Under the pieces are notes generated by a model that was not told the origin of the DNA, made no database searches, and saw only the letters and a program-made list of their open reading frames with translations. From an uncultured Nitrospira sp. (GTDB lineage: Bacteria > Nitrospirota > Nitrospiria > Nitrospirales > Nitrospiraceae): 63,128 bases of DNA. A program made the position numbers and the translations under genes. The stretch lies in contig CABVRX010000021.1 in assembly GCA_902500825.1 (NCBI GenBank), positions 1-63,128 on the forward strand, written 5' to 3'. Shown here in pieces: positions 34,182 to 43,331 of this stretch; within the stretch, counting starts at the first letter, position 1; the number at the start of each line of letters is the position of its first letter.

Positions 34182-34535
34182 CTAGTGTGCCTCCTGAAGA
34201 ACCCACGCAAGATAAGGGAGAAACCCCTTGCTCACAGGAATCGCTACTATTTCTGGCACCTTGTACGAGTGAATCTTCCGTATTGTTTCTTGGAGGGAGT
34301 TAAACTGATCAGAGGCAGTCTTGATCAGCAGTAGCGATTCCTCGTCGTTCATCATCTTTCCTTCCCACCAGTAGGTCGAACGCACGGTGGGAATTATCGA
34401 AGCACAAGCAGCGAGGCGAGACCGTACTACCTCATCAGCAATCTTAACCGCTTCATCTTGGTTTGCTGCCGTGACCATGACAATCACTACATGGATCGGT
34501 TCAGCCCCCATAGGATCGCCAGGATACCCAAGCAT
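34182..34535 (-). CDS. cutA: CutA1 divalent-cation tolerance protein
   Basis: A 117-residue CutA1 protein forming PII-like trimers. Family features: VIVMVTAANQDEAVKIADEV at the first strand-helix, RLAACASIIP, STYWWEGKM with the conserved Trp pair, and SYKVPEIVAIPV. It is linked to copper tolerance in E. coli, but its molecular function is unsettled. The start may be ATG 34511 (MGAEPIHVV), which trims eight residues and gives the family's usual N-terminus; GAGGG sits directly against the 34535 ATG, too close to serve as its binding site. Neighbours are unrelated. Confidence 0.93.
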   Translation of the reverse strand: MLGYPGDPMGAEPIHVVIVMVTAANQDEAVKIADEVVRSRLAACASIIPTVRSTYWWEGKMMNDEESLLLIKTASDQFNSLQETIRKIHSYKVPEIVAIPVSKGFLPYLAWVLQEAH

Positions 34536-34806
34536 CCCTCTACAATCAACCCGATCCCATCAATTGCGAAACCAACTCCAATCTCTTAGCGAAGAATCAG
34601 CAACATCCGTGCCTGGCCAGTAAAGGCTCTCGTTGAGTATTACATTTATTTACAATGACTTATGATTCAATTCCCGCTCAATGGTGTAGCTCTTGGATGG
34701 GCGACTGCAAAGTGAACGGGGCGTCAAGCAATTTTTGGGACATGATGTTCAAAACTGACCTTTCTGGTCATCCCACGGGTGTTCCCCAAAATGGTCAATA
34801 GCGATC

Positions 34807-36174
34807 CTATACCTTCCTCATCTTTGCTAACTCCGAGAAGTAATGAACGAACGTCTTCATTCCCCCGGAAGCCTGGCCCCAATCATAATACTCATTGGGA
34901 GCGTGATATCCATGCTCAGGCAGGCTCAAACCTATGAAGAGGATTGGGGCCTTCCAGGTTTTCTGCATGGTAACCACCGCACCGATTGATCCGCCCTCTC
35001 GAACAAATGCGGGGTCCTTACCAAACCCTGCCTTTACGGCACGCTTCACACAATCCACGTAAGACCCTGCAAAACTCCCCTTGAAAGGATGCAGCATCCC
35101 TTCTCGCTCCACCTTCACACTCGGATTCACTTTAGCCACATGCTTCTTCAACAGGGCAAAGACTCTTTCGGGTACTTGGTTGGGGACAAGACGCATACTG
35201 ACCTTAAGCTCGGCATGAGCAGGCACAACCGTTTTGACACCCTGTCCGTGGTACCCCCCGCTGAGACCATGAATTTCGAAGGTCGGGGATGCCCAGATCC
35301 TCCGCATGACTTCTGCCGGGTCCTGTACTCGAAGCGATCGAAATCCATAGGCTTTCTTGAAATGTCTTACTTCAAAGCCTGATTTAAGGAAGTCTTTGAT
35401 TTCATTGGCGCTAGGCTCGACCACTTCGTCATAGAAGCCAGGAATCTTCACCTTTCCGGTCCTGGCATCAACACAAGCGTTCGCCACTTCCATCAACTCA
35501 GCCAGCGGGTTACGAGCTGCTCCTCCCGTTACACCCGAATGTGCATCTTTCTCTCCCGTCCGCAGAATCAGACGTGCGCCGAGGAGACCACGCAAGCCGT
35601 ATGGCACAGCAGGGCGCCCCTTGGCGATCCAGATTGTATCCGACACCACCACGGAATCCGGTCGTGGAATAGCACTCCGGTTTTTAAGCCCGGCGCCAAA
35701 ATGTGGACTCCCGATCTCTTCTTCCAGTTCCCACAAGAATCGGATGTTGATCGGCCAACCTTGTTCGATAGCATAGCGAGCGCCAAACATCGCCGTGAGA
35801 GCCGGGCCCTTGTCATCGGTCGCTCCTCTCCCCCGATAAATTCCGTTTTCATTCTTAAAGGCAAACGGCGCTTGCCTCCATTCCTGCTCCTGAGCCGGCT
35901 GCACATCCAGATGATTGTAGATCGTAACGGTCGGATACTCAGGCCCTGTTATCCACCCGCCGGAGACCATGGGATACCCACCGGTCTCTACCACTTGAAC
36001 CTCGGCATCCATCCCAGCCAAGTACTGCCTCGCAAGGTCGGCCATGCGTCGCATATCGCCCGAACGGGATGAATCCATACTGATCGACGGTACCTCCACC
36101 ATCTGCCCCAAGCGATCCTCAAATCTTGGACGGGACTCCTTTACAAAGCTCCTCAGTCGCCGCTCATTCACCAT
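34807..36174 (-). CDS. M20 family metallodipeptidase
   Basis: A 455-residue M20/M25 peptidase of the CNDP/DapE-like dipeptidase group. Zinc-site motifs: HLDVQPA (His and Asp), GATDDKGP (bridging Asp), ELEEEIGS (catalytic and ligand Glu), and the C-terminal LPEHGYHAPNE holding the last His. The domain between is the dimerisation lid with the GLSGGYHGQG motif. It is cytosolic. It hydrolyses dipeptides or related amides; exact substrate unknown. ATG 36174; its 5' region overlaps frames on the other strand, and the divergent secreted-protein gene begins about 110 bases away. Confidence 0.93.
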   Translation of the reverse strand: MVNERRLRSFVKESRPRFEDRLGQMVEVPSISMDSSRSGDMRRMADLARQYLAGMDAEVQVVETGGYPMVSGGWITGPEYPTVTIYNHLDVQPAQEQEWRQAPFAFKNENGIYRGRGATDDKGPALTAMFGARYAIEQGWPINIRFLWELEEEIGSPHFGAGLKNRSAIPRPDSVVVSDTIWIAKGRPAVPYGLRGLLGARLILRTGEKDAHSGVTGGAARNPLAELMEVANACVDARTGKVKIPGFYDEVVEPSANEIKDFLKSGFEVRHFKKAYGFRSLRVQDPAEVMRRIWASPTFEIHGLSGGYHGQGVKTVVPAHAELKVSMRLVPNQVPERVFALLKKHVAKVNPSVKVEREGMLHPFKGSFAGSYVDCVKRAVKAGFGKDPAFVREGGSIGAVVTMQKTWKAPILFIGLSLPEHGYHAPNEYYDWGQASGGMKTFVHYFSELAKMRKV

Positions 36175-36286
36175 GCGAGTGATCCTCCTTCACCAAAAGA
36201 CTGGGAATTATAACGATCACGTTTTGCAAGATAAAGCTGCTCCGAGTTCCATACTAAGAATGATGATAAGATGCCTTTCATCCACC

Positions 36287-36754
36287 ATGAGCACTTCAGC
36301 GCGAATCGTCATCCCTCTCGTTATCGTTCTGCTCACACTAATGGGAGCAAACACCCCGATACCGGTGCGCGCAGAGGAATCGACCAGCATCCAGCAAATA
36401 CTCGAAGAGCCTCGGGTCTATCATCTTCGACACGCCACGTTGCGAGGCATTGTACGGGATGTGCAGCCACTCGCCCCATATACCGTTCCCAATGGCGAAA
36501 ACTGTTACGGCGCTTACTTGTTCCGCCTTGAGGACGATGAAGCGACCATTCCGGTGGCAGTGTTGGGTATTTGTGGTAGACCACTTGTCCGCGATCCGGA
36601 AGTCGAGGATGGAGATCGAGTCGAAGTCAGCGTTACGATTCAGGCACCCAGTCATGGAGGGTACTACCTCAGTTTCAAAGGGTTGAAAATGGTGACCGAG
36701 CAGGAAGGAGTCGTGCAGGCCGTGGCCGATCGGATTCTTCCGATCGCGGAATAA
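36287..36754 (+). CDS. Secreted OB-fold-like hypothetical protein
   Basis: About 155 residues: a signal peptide (hydrophobic IVIPLVIVLLTLMGAN, cleavage near VRA/EES), then a beta-rich domain with RHATLRGIVRDVQPLAPY, a Cys pair (ENCYGAY and GICGRP) and DRVEVSVTIQAP. The pattern is that of an OB-fold nucleic-acid-free domain, as in periplasmic DUF proteins. Start options are ATG 36260, 36263 and 36287; none has a strong ribosome binding site, and 36287 gives the most compact signal peptide. The long frame from 36044 runs antisense to the dipeptidase and is rejected. I recognise no named family. Confidence 0.65.
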   Translation: MSTSARIVIPLVIVLLTLMGANTPIPVRAEESTSIQQILEEPRVYHLRHATLRGIVRDVQPLAPYTVPNGENCYGAYLFRLEDDEATIPVAVLGICGRPLVRDPEVEDGDRVEVSVTIQAPSHGGYYLSFKGLKMVTEQEGVVQAVADRILPIAE

Positions 36755-36873
36755 GGCGGCGCTGAGACACAGCGGATTTGAAATCTAGGCGTTGAAGGTT
36801 GGGGTGAAGATTTGCCCGGTATCATAATAGCGATATCCACATTTCCTGTGGTGAGAAGCATGAGAAACCTCTG

Positions 36874-37602
36874 ATGCAAGAGTCCAAGGCTGTCTGGTCA
36901 TTGATACTCCTGGTGGCAACCGGCTGTGCGAGTAGTCAAGGGTTCGATCGGACTGCGATGAGCAAAGCTCTTCATGTAGACCCTCCCTCAATCTCAGCTG
37001 GTCAGCCCATCGAGATCCAGGACATTCACCTTTCCACACCTCTTCGGCTCGGTGTCTTTTTTGTGGATCGCGATTTTCCGAATGGGCCCTCCATCCGGAA
37101 AGTAGAGTGGATGACCATGGATAAGGGACAGTTGCTCCGTCAGCTGGCACCGTTGCAAAATGAACAAATACTCGCGGACGCGTTCGTACTCATGGACGCC
37201 ACAATGCGTGGAGAGAATATCCCTGTGATTAGACAAGCCGGTGCGCGGTATGGGGCCGATGTAGTCTTGATCGTCGACGGAACAGCCGCCATTGATCGGT
37301 ACAACAACCGCAATGCGTGGTGGTATTCGACTTTGATCGGTGCCTATCTGGCTTCTGGCACTGAAAGCGATGGCCTGGTCATGGTCACCGGCAGCTTGTG
37401 GGCTGTCCGTTCCGAATGGCACACTCCGATCCAGACAGTCGAGGGCGTATCGAAGATGGTTGGATCGGCGGTTTTAGTTGAAGATAGCACAGCCCTACAA
37501 GAGGCGAAGGAGCGAGCAATCCAGGCATTGGGCATGCGCACAGTTGATCGACTACGGCTCTTGGCAGAAGAGTTACACCGGGCGAAACCTAATTCACGGT
37601 GA
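36874..37602 (+). CDS. Putative lipoprotein
   Basis: A 242-residue protein with a short signal and lipobox ATGC (Cys18, VATGCASS). The mature domain is alpha/beta with GVFFVDRDFPNGP, RQAGARYGADVVLIVDGTA and a C-terminal helix EAKERAIQALGMRTVDRL. This layout resembles outer-membrane lipoproteins that adopt a Rhodanese- or TolB-N-like alpha/beta fold, but I do not assign a family. Its last nine bases overlap the end of the convergent porin gene (stop to stop), so the two mRNAs are complementary at their 3' ends. Confidence 0.75.
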   Translation: MQESKAVWSLILLVATGCASSQGFDRTAMSKALHVDPPSISAGQPIEIQDIHLSTPLRLGVFFVDRDFPNGPSIRKVEWMTMDKGQLLRQLAPLQNEQILADAFVLMDATMRGENIPVIRQAGARYGADVVLIVDGTAAIDRYNNRNAWWYSTLIGAYLASGTESDGLVMVTGSLWAVRSEWHTPIQTVEGVSKMVGSAVLVEDSTALQEAKERAIQALGMRTVDRLRLLAEELHRAKPNSR

Positions 37603-38889
37603 GTCGAAGCTCAAGAGAACTCCCAACAACAACAGATGTTGCCCCGGCGTAAGGCCGATTTGACCGGGACGAAGCTCGCCGTTCTTGAAAAAGCCACCAC
37701 CGACTCCAGTGGATTCATCGTAACGGTGCTCAACCCGCGCTATAGCGTTCATCCATTTGTACGGAAATTTGTACTCGACGGTGGACGTGATGGCCTTCAC
37801 GAACTGCTCCGCCCCTGTCCATCGACCGTTCCGATCCCAGTAGAACTCGGGGCGCAGCACGACGGACCAAGGACCGGCGACATGCCATCGCACGACCATG
37901 TTGCCTCCCATGACAAAAGCACGTGGGCTACCAGGCTGGCCGGCGATGCTTTCGGTTCCAATATCAAAAGACGTTGCCACTGTCACATCATCGCATTTCC
38001 ATTCCAGGATGTGATTTCCATACACACGCCAGAATTCCAGGGATGTATCTGTCTGATCCGGCCCTCCGTAGAGAGTTTGTGTGAAGGTTAGCCTTGGCGT
38101 CGCCTTCCAGACCCATCTTCCGCCGTAGCTTGGGAGATCGTTCGGATGCGCGAGGTGATAGTAGCTATTCACGATGAAGGCGGTGACGATGAAATCGTCG
38201 CTCACTGGGTACTGTGCATTCACCCCAAACATCATGTAGGGCGTGTTGTCGGCAATCCACGATCTCGTATAGCTGGCGTTGTCTCTGGCATAGAGGGATT
38301 CGTATCCCATCAAGCTGTTGAAGAGGCCTGCGGTAATCGTCATCCCTTTTCCGATCGGAGCCAAATACGATACATTTGCCCGATGGACATGTCTCAACAC
38401 ATCAGCTCCTTCAACGCGACGTTCACCCACCAAAAATGCGAACTCTTCTGTATCCCGGCCGCCTTGGAAGCCGAGCTCCATGCCCCATCGTGAGGATTCG
38501 TTGGCATCTTTGCGTACGTATCCCAGACCCATGTTGGGTGAAAGCTCGTTGTGGACGAATGCAGTGGTACGATGGCGCCAGAGGTGGTTATCGGGAGAAT
38601 TGAAGTTCCCAATATAACCGACATCTACATACGCTCCGTAGTGCCAGTCGGTCTTCCCGAACCACGTGGGATTGGATGAACCGGCTGGTGGCAGCCTGTC
38701 CTTTTCCGACTGGTTATTCAAATCTTGAGCTATGCAGACAGGCACGAACGAAAAAATCCACCCTGCAAGCACCAACCAACCAATAGGGTTGCGCCATCCC
38801 GGTCCATGATGTGTCCTTTCCGCATTGATCGTGGCTAAATTTCCGGCAATGGCTTGCATCATGTTCGGTCTCAGTCCAAGAAACTGCAT
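37594..38889 (-). CDS. Outer-membrane beta-barrel porin linked to kdp
   Basis: About 431 residues. After a long n-region, a signal sequence (WLVLAGWIFSFVPVCIAQ) leads to a barrel of alternating strands with many aromatic girdle residues, of the putative beta-barrel porin-2 (BBP2/OmpL-like) type: HYGAYVDVGYIGNFN at the start and LLLLGVLLSFDSP at the end. ATG 38889 is preferred to the TTG at 38907 because GGTGAG lies six bases upstream. It sits 97 bases downstream of kdpE in the same direction, so it may be co-transcribed and carry ions across the outer membrane for the Kdp pump (inference from position). Confidence 0.82.
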   Translation of the reverse strand: MQFLGLRPNMMQAIAGNLATINAERTHHGPGWRNPIGWLVLAGWIFSFVPVCIAQDLNNQSEKDRLPPAGSSNPTWFGKTDWHYGAYVDVGYIGNFNSPDNHLWRHRTTAFVHNELSPNMGLGYVRKDANESSRWGMELGFQGGRDTEEFAFLVGERRVEGADVLRHVHRANVSYLAPIGKGMTITAGLFNSLMGYESLYARDNASYTRSWIADNTPYMMFGVNAQYPVSDDFIVTAFIVNSYYHLAHPNDLPSYGGRWVWKATPRLTFTQTLYGGPDQTDTSLEFWRVYGNHILEWKCDDVTVATSFDIGTESIAGQPGSPRAFVMGGNMVVRWHVAGPWSVVLRPEFYWDRNGRWTGAEQFVKAITSTVEYKFPYKWMNAIARVEHRYDESTGVGGGFFKNGELRPGQIGLTPGQHLLLLGVLLSFDSP

Positions 38890-38985
38890 CCCAAGCTCAC
38901 CGACCAACTATACTTCGTCAGATATCAAAACGGGATAAAAACAGGCGAGGTGAGTATCAGAATAGCGTGAAGAAGGGCGGTGAGG

Positions 38986-39678
38986 TCATTCCGTCCGGAG
39001 TCGATATCCAACTCCCAGCTCTGTCACAAGATAACGCGGGTGCGCCGGATTGCGTTCCAGTTTGTTTCTCAATTGACGCATATAGACCCGTAGGTAGTGC
39101 CCTTCATCTACATGAAGCGGCCCCCAGACTTCTTTCAACAACTGGCGGTGGGTCAACACTTTGCCGGCATACCGGATCAACGTCGTGAGCAGCTTGTATT
39201 CAATCGGTGTGAGGTGCGCTTCCTTTTCTGAGACAAACACCTGCCGCCGCCCAAGATCGACCTTCAGATCGCCGAGCGCAAACACCGATTCCCCGCCATC
39301 ACCGGTTCGAGTTGCATGACGAAGTGCGGTTCGTATCCGTGCGAGAAGTTCGTTCACCCCGAACGGCTTCGTCACATAATCATCGGCGCCGAGGTCAAGT
39401 GCCGCGACCTTCTCCTGTTCCTGATCGCGAGCGGACAGTACGATGATCGGCGTTGAGGTCCATTCCCGTACCTGACGAATGACTTCGCCTCCGTCAAGAT
39501 CCGGAAGGCCGAGGTCCAAGAGAAGGAGATCGGGATTCCTCGCTTTCGCTTCTGTGAGCCCCTCCTGTCCCGTTGCGGCTTCGTGGAGGCGAAAGCCATG
39601 CACAGGGAGTGTCGTCCGCAGGAACCGACGAATCTCCGGTTCGTCTTCGATGAGAAGTATCATGACTTCCTGTGACAT
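38986..39678 (-). CDS. kdpE: KdpE response regulator
   Basis: A 230-residue OmpR-family regulator. Receiver domain: acidic pocket EDE (11-13), phospho-acceptor Asp55 in LLLLDLGLPD, Lys in VTKPFG. Winged-helix DNA-binding domain: HLTPIEYKLLTTLIRYAG, VWGP and YLRVYMRQLRNKLE. Together with KdpD it controls the kdp operon in response to low potassium. It lies 27 bases after kdpD. A direct repeat at 47718-47737 upstream of the operon is its likely binding site. Confidence 0.95.
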   Translation of the reverse strand: MSQEVMILLIEDEPEIRRFLRTTLPVHGFRLHEAATGQEGLTEAKARNPDLLLLDLGLPDLDGGEVIRQVREWTSTPIIVLSARDQEQEKVAALDLGADDYVTKPFGVNELLARIRTALRHATRTGDGGESVFALGDLKVDLGRRQVFVSEKEAHLTPIEYKLLTTLIRYAGKVLTHRQLLKEVWGPLHVDEGHYLRVYMRQLRNKLERNPAHPRYLVTELGVGYRLRTE

Positions 39679-39705
39679 AGGGTCCGCTGCCTTACCTGAC
39701 CAGAA

Positions 39706-42408
39706 TTACGCTTGCCGATGCGCTGACTGCTCCGTTTCCACAGAGGGCTGCTGTTCCGTAAGCGGAATTGAAAAGCGAAAGACCGCTCCGCCTCCGGAGC
39801 GATTCTCAGCCCAGATGCGGCCACCGTGCGCTTCGACAATTCCGCGACAAATCGTCAGCCCCAGCCCGACCCCTCCCTCTCGCGCAGGTTTTGCCCGATA
39901 GAATTTGTCGAAAATGCGGGATTCCTCTCCAACGGGAATTCCTGGTCCGCGATCCACAACTTCGACGATCACCTCGCGATCATTGGCCGATGCGGATAGA
40001 TTAATCGAGCTTCCCGAGGGCGTATGCTTCACGGCGTTCTCGATAAGATTGAGGACGACCTGTTCCAAAAGGACCCCATCGACAAGCACAAGCGGAAGAT
40101 CGGTAGGAAACGATGTATCGACGGCATGATCATGCAATCGTCCGTCAAGCCTGGACAACGCAGCACCGATAACCTCGTCCAAAGGATGCCACTGTTTGCT
40201 GAGTTGTATGGCTCCGGCTTCAAGCCGCATCATATCGAGAAGGTTCTTGAGCAATCGATCGAGACGATCCGCTTCTCGATGGATGGATTGGGCGAGCTCG
40301 CGCCGTGCCATAGGATCGAGTTCCCCTTGCTCCACCGCCAAGCTACTGGCGGCGCCGGTGATCGTAGCGAGGGGGGTTCGCAGGTCGTGAGACACCGAGC
40401 TCAGTATGGCGCTGCGCGTGCGTTCCGTTTCTGCCCGGACGTGCGCCTGCTGAGCTTCATCCGATAAACGAGTCCGCTCAATCGCCAAGGCCACTTGGTT
40501 GACGAGCGATTCGAGCAAATGCAGTCGTTCAGGATCCAACAGCAGAGCGGTATCTTTGGGCCGCACCGCCACGACACCGATGGCGCCGGCTGACGCCATC
40601 AACGGCAAATACAGCGCACTGGCTCCCGGAAGGGTATCGGTCCCGAGTCCGGCTCGCTCGCTGTGGTCGTAGACCCATTGAGCCACACCTGACTCTTTTG
40701 GGTCCAAATCAAAGAACAGGAGTTCCCCGCGTTGCAGCTGCACCTTTTTAACGGCATCCGCAAGGAATACGGCAACCTGTGCGTCAAACACGTCCCGGAG
40801 ATGCTTAGCTGCGACCTGAGCCAACATACTGGTTCCACGATGGGTGGCAAGATCTCGACTCATGGTGTAGAGCACTCCCGTGCGTCTTTCACGGTAGCGG
40901 GCGAGCTCCGCTTGCTGCTGGAGACGCACAGCAAGATTGCTGATGACCAGCGCGACGGCTAACATCACGCCGAAGGTCAACAGGTATTCAATATCGGAGA
41001 CGGCAAACGAAAAGTAAGGCGGCACAAAGAAAAAGTCGAAGAACGCTACGCTCAGGACGGAGGCCACGATCGACGGCATGCGTCCCCAGCCGATCGCGAC
41101 GGCGACGATGGCGATCAGATACGTCATGATCAGATTTGCGGACGCGAAATAGGGAAACATCAGCCAGTCAACCGCCGTCGCGACCAATGCCCCTGCTAAC
41201 GCATAGACATATCCTGAGACATCGCGGTTCCTTCGGAAGGTACGGCTCACAAGCGGTTGCCCCTCGCCGGCTGCTCCCGTGATGACATAGATATCGACCT
41301 CTCCACTTTGATGGACGAGCTCCGAGACCACCGACCCGAACAGCCATTCTTTCCAGGAGGGTCTGAGCGGCTTTCCGACAATGATCTTTGTGGCATTCCG
41401 GCTCCGTGCGTAGTTCAAGAGCTCCTTGGACACATTTTCTCCGGTTAATGTGACCGTTTCTGCTCCAAGCTGCTCTGCCAGCCGCAGGGTTTGCGCCAAT
41501 CGATCCCGTTCGGTTTGCGGCGAGCGAAGATGCCGGGGAATCTGCACATACACCGCAATCCATTTCGCATGAAGGTCGGCAGCCATTTGGCGGGCGGCCC
41601 TGATCAGGCGGGGGCCGCGGGGCTTCATGTTGACGCACACCATGATGGTTTCCGACGCCGGCCAGGTCCGCACGACTGCATGGTCACGCCGATAAATTTC
41701 CATCTGCTGATCGACCCGCTCGGCTGTGCGCCGGAGGGCGAGTTCGCGAAGTGCGATCAGATTGCCCTTGGCAAAGAAATTGTGAATCGCATGCTGGATC
41801 TGCTCCGGGACATAGACCTTGCCGTCTTTGAGCCGTTGGATAAGATCGTCCGGGGGAAGGTCGATTAACTCCACGTCATCCGCCCGTTCGAGCAGGGAAT
41901 CCGGTACAGTCTCACGCACCCGCACACCCGTGATCTGCGCAACCACATCGTTCAAGCTTTCGAGATGTTGCACGTTCACGGTGGTGTAGACCGTGATGCC
42001 GGCCTTGAGTAATTCATGAACATCCTGCCACCGTTTGATATGACGCAGACCCGAGGCGTTGCTGTGCGCGAGTTCATCGATGAGGATGACGGTGGGGCGG
42101 CGCGCGAGCGCCGCGTCGAGGTCGAATTCCTGCAGCAGGGTGCCACGATATTCGACCGCGCGTCGTGGTAGGACTTCCAACCCGTTCACCAACGCCTCGG
42201 TCTCCGCGCGACTATGTGTCTCTACGACACCAATGACGACGTCGACGCCGTCGCGCCGCTGTTCGTGCGCGGCTTCCAACATGGCATAGGTCTTTCCGAC
42301 GCCAGGATTGGCGCCGAAAAAGATCTTCAGTTTACCTTCCGTCCGACGTGCTTCTTCACCTTGTACACGCTTAAGCAGCGCGTCGGGATCTGGTCGCTGT
42401 GGGTTCAT
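39706..42408 (-). CDS. kdpD: KdpD sensor histidine kinase
   Basis: A 900-residue sensor. KdpD domain (about 20-230) with Walker A GANPGVGKT and Walker B-like VILIDELAH; a universal-stress-protein domain (about 245-370); four transmembrane helices (DUF4118, about 400-500); a GAF domain; then HisKA with SHDLRTPLATITG and HATPase with NLIENAVKHTP and GVGLGLTI. All catalytic motifs are intact. The frame extends to a TTG at 42426, but ATG 42408 matches the family start (MNPQRPDPDALLKRVQ). It senses potassium limitation or turgor and phosphorylates KdpE. The gap to kdpC is 123 bases. Confidence 0.95.
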   Translation of the reverse strand: MNPQRPDPDALLKRVQGEEARRTEGKLKIFFGANPGVGKTYAMLEAAHEQRRDGVDVVIGVVETHSRAETEALVNGLEVLPRRAVEYRGTLLQEFDLDAALARRPTVILIDELAHSNASGLRHIKRWQDVHELLKAGITVYTTVNVQHLESLNDVVAQITGVRVRETVPDSLLERADDVELIDLPPDDLIQRLKDGKVYVPEQIQHAIHNFFAKGNLIALRELALRRTAERVDQQMEIYRRDHAVVRTWPASETIMVCVNMKPRGPRLIRAARQMAADLHAKWIAVYVQIPRHLRSPQTERDRLAQTLRLAEQLGAETVTLTGENVSKELLNYARSRNATKIIVGKPLRPSWKEWLFGSVVSELVHQSGEVDIYVITGAAGEGQPLVSRTFRRNRDVSGYVYALAGALVATAVDWLMFPYFASANLIMTYLIAIVAVAIGWGRMPSIVASVLSVAFFDFFFVPPYFSFAVSDIEYLLTFGVMLAVALVISNLAVRLQQQAELARYRERRTGVLYTMSRDLATHRGTSMLAQVAAKHLRDVFDAQVAVFLADAVKKVQLQRGELLFFDLDPKESGVAQWVYDHSERAGLGTDTLPGASALYLPLMASAGAIGVVAVRPKDTALLLDPERLHLLESLVNQVALAIERTRLSDEAQQAHVRAETERTRSAILSSVSHDLRTPLATITGAASSLAVEQGELDPMARRELAQSIHREADRLDRLLKNLLDMMRLEAGAIQLSKQWHPLDEVIGAALSRLDGRLHDHAVDTSFPTDLPLVLVDGVLLEQVVLNLIENAVKHTPSGSSINLSASANDREVIVEVVDRGPGIPVGEESRIFDKFYRAKPAREGGVGLGLTICRGIVEAHGGRIWAENRSGGGAVFRFSIPLTEQQPSVETEQSAHRQA

Positions 42409-42531
42409 ACGGTGACAAATTCTCAACCGATCTTGGATGCGGCACGGACTATGACACCAGAATTCTAGGGCAGTGAGGAAAGAGGGTCAACGCGACCGTC
42501 GGAGCACTGTCCGCCGGGGGCGCCGTCTTGG

Positions 42532-43137
42532 TCAGGGCCGTGAACGATCCGGACTCACAACGGCATCCTGCAGCTCGTCCAGCGCCAGGTTGAGCTCAAG
42601 GACATTGACACGCGGCTCCCCCAACACACCGAACTGGCGTTCTTCCGTATGCATACTCACCAACGCCAGTACGCTGTTCTCATTCAGACTTCGCGCACAG
42701 GCCACTCGCTTGGCTTGATACGAAGCGGCTGCCGGGCTGATGTGGGGGTCTAGCCCACTTCCCGAGGCCGTGACCAGATCGACGGGGATGGGTAAGTCGT
42801 TGTCCGGATCTACGATTCGTAAAGCGGCTACTCTCGCTTTGACGGCGTCGATCAAGACCGGGTTGGTCGGTCCGAGGTTCGACCCTCCTGACGCAGCGGC
42901 GTTGTAGGGAAAGGGAGCGGTCGCCGACGGACGTCCCCAGAAATACTTGGGTTCGTCAAAATGCTGTCCGATCAACTTCGATCCGAACACTTTGCCGTCC
43001 TGAACGATCAGGCTTCCGTTCGCTTGCTCCGGAAAGAACAGTTGAGCTAGCCCTGTGACAGCCAGCGGATAGATGAGGCCTGTCAAAACGGTCAGAACGA
43101 TCAACATGCTCAGGGCAGGTCGTAGTTGGTCTTTCAT
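42532..43137 (-). CDS. kdpC: KdpC, potassium-transporting ATPase subunit C
   Basis: A 201-residue subunit with one N-terminal transmembrane helix (about 8-30, [21 protein letters not shown]) and a periplasmic domain containing [29 protein letters not shown] and the C-terminal [13 protein letters not shown]. It stabilises the KdpA-KdpB complex. A GAGGACC site precedes ATG 43137. Unusually, palindromic repeat copy 2 separates it from kdpB by 193 bases; these two genes normally lie nearly touching. Confidence 0.94.
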   Translation of the reverse strand: MKDQLRPALSMLIVLTVLTGLIYPLAVTGLAQLFFPEQANGSLIVQDGKVFGSKLIGQHFDEPKYFWGRPSATAPFPYNAAASGGSNLGPTNPVLIDAVKARVAALRIVDPDNDLPIPVDLVTASGSGLDPHISPAAASYQAKRVACARSLNENSVLALVSMHTEERQFGVLGEPRVNVLELNLALDELQDAVVSPDRSRP

Positions 43138-43159
43138 AGGTCCTCAGTAGTCTTTCTAA

Positions 43160-43331
43160 AGGATGATCAAAAAGGTCGTCCGGCAAGGCCGCAGGCGAAG
43201 CCAACACCACAGGTGTACCCACTTTTCATTCGCCCACCCTGAGCCTGCCAAGACAGGCTCTGCTCCCATGTGGGGTACATTGAGGATGTTGGCGAGCCGA
43301 GAACGAAGCTGGCGGCCTTTTTCATCACCCT
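43160..43331. repeat. Palindromic intergenic repeat, family A copy 2 (inside kdp)
   Basis: It fills the kdpB-kdpC gap. Left arm AGGATGATC plus AAAAAGG (43160-43175) pairs with the right arm, whose reverse complement is AGGGTGATG plus AAAAAGG (ending 43331). The stem continues as CG-C-GC on both sides. The centre has GAGCCTGCC-AAGA-CAGGCTC (43241-43260) and the core GGGGTACATTGAGG. The right end touches the first base of the kdpB stop triplet. Its internal 50 bases are very similar to copy 1. Confidence 0.82.
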
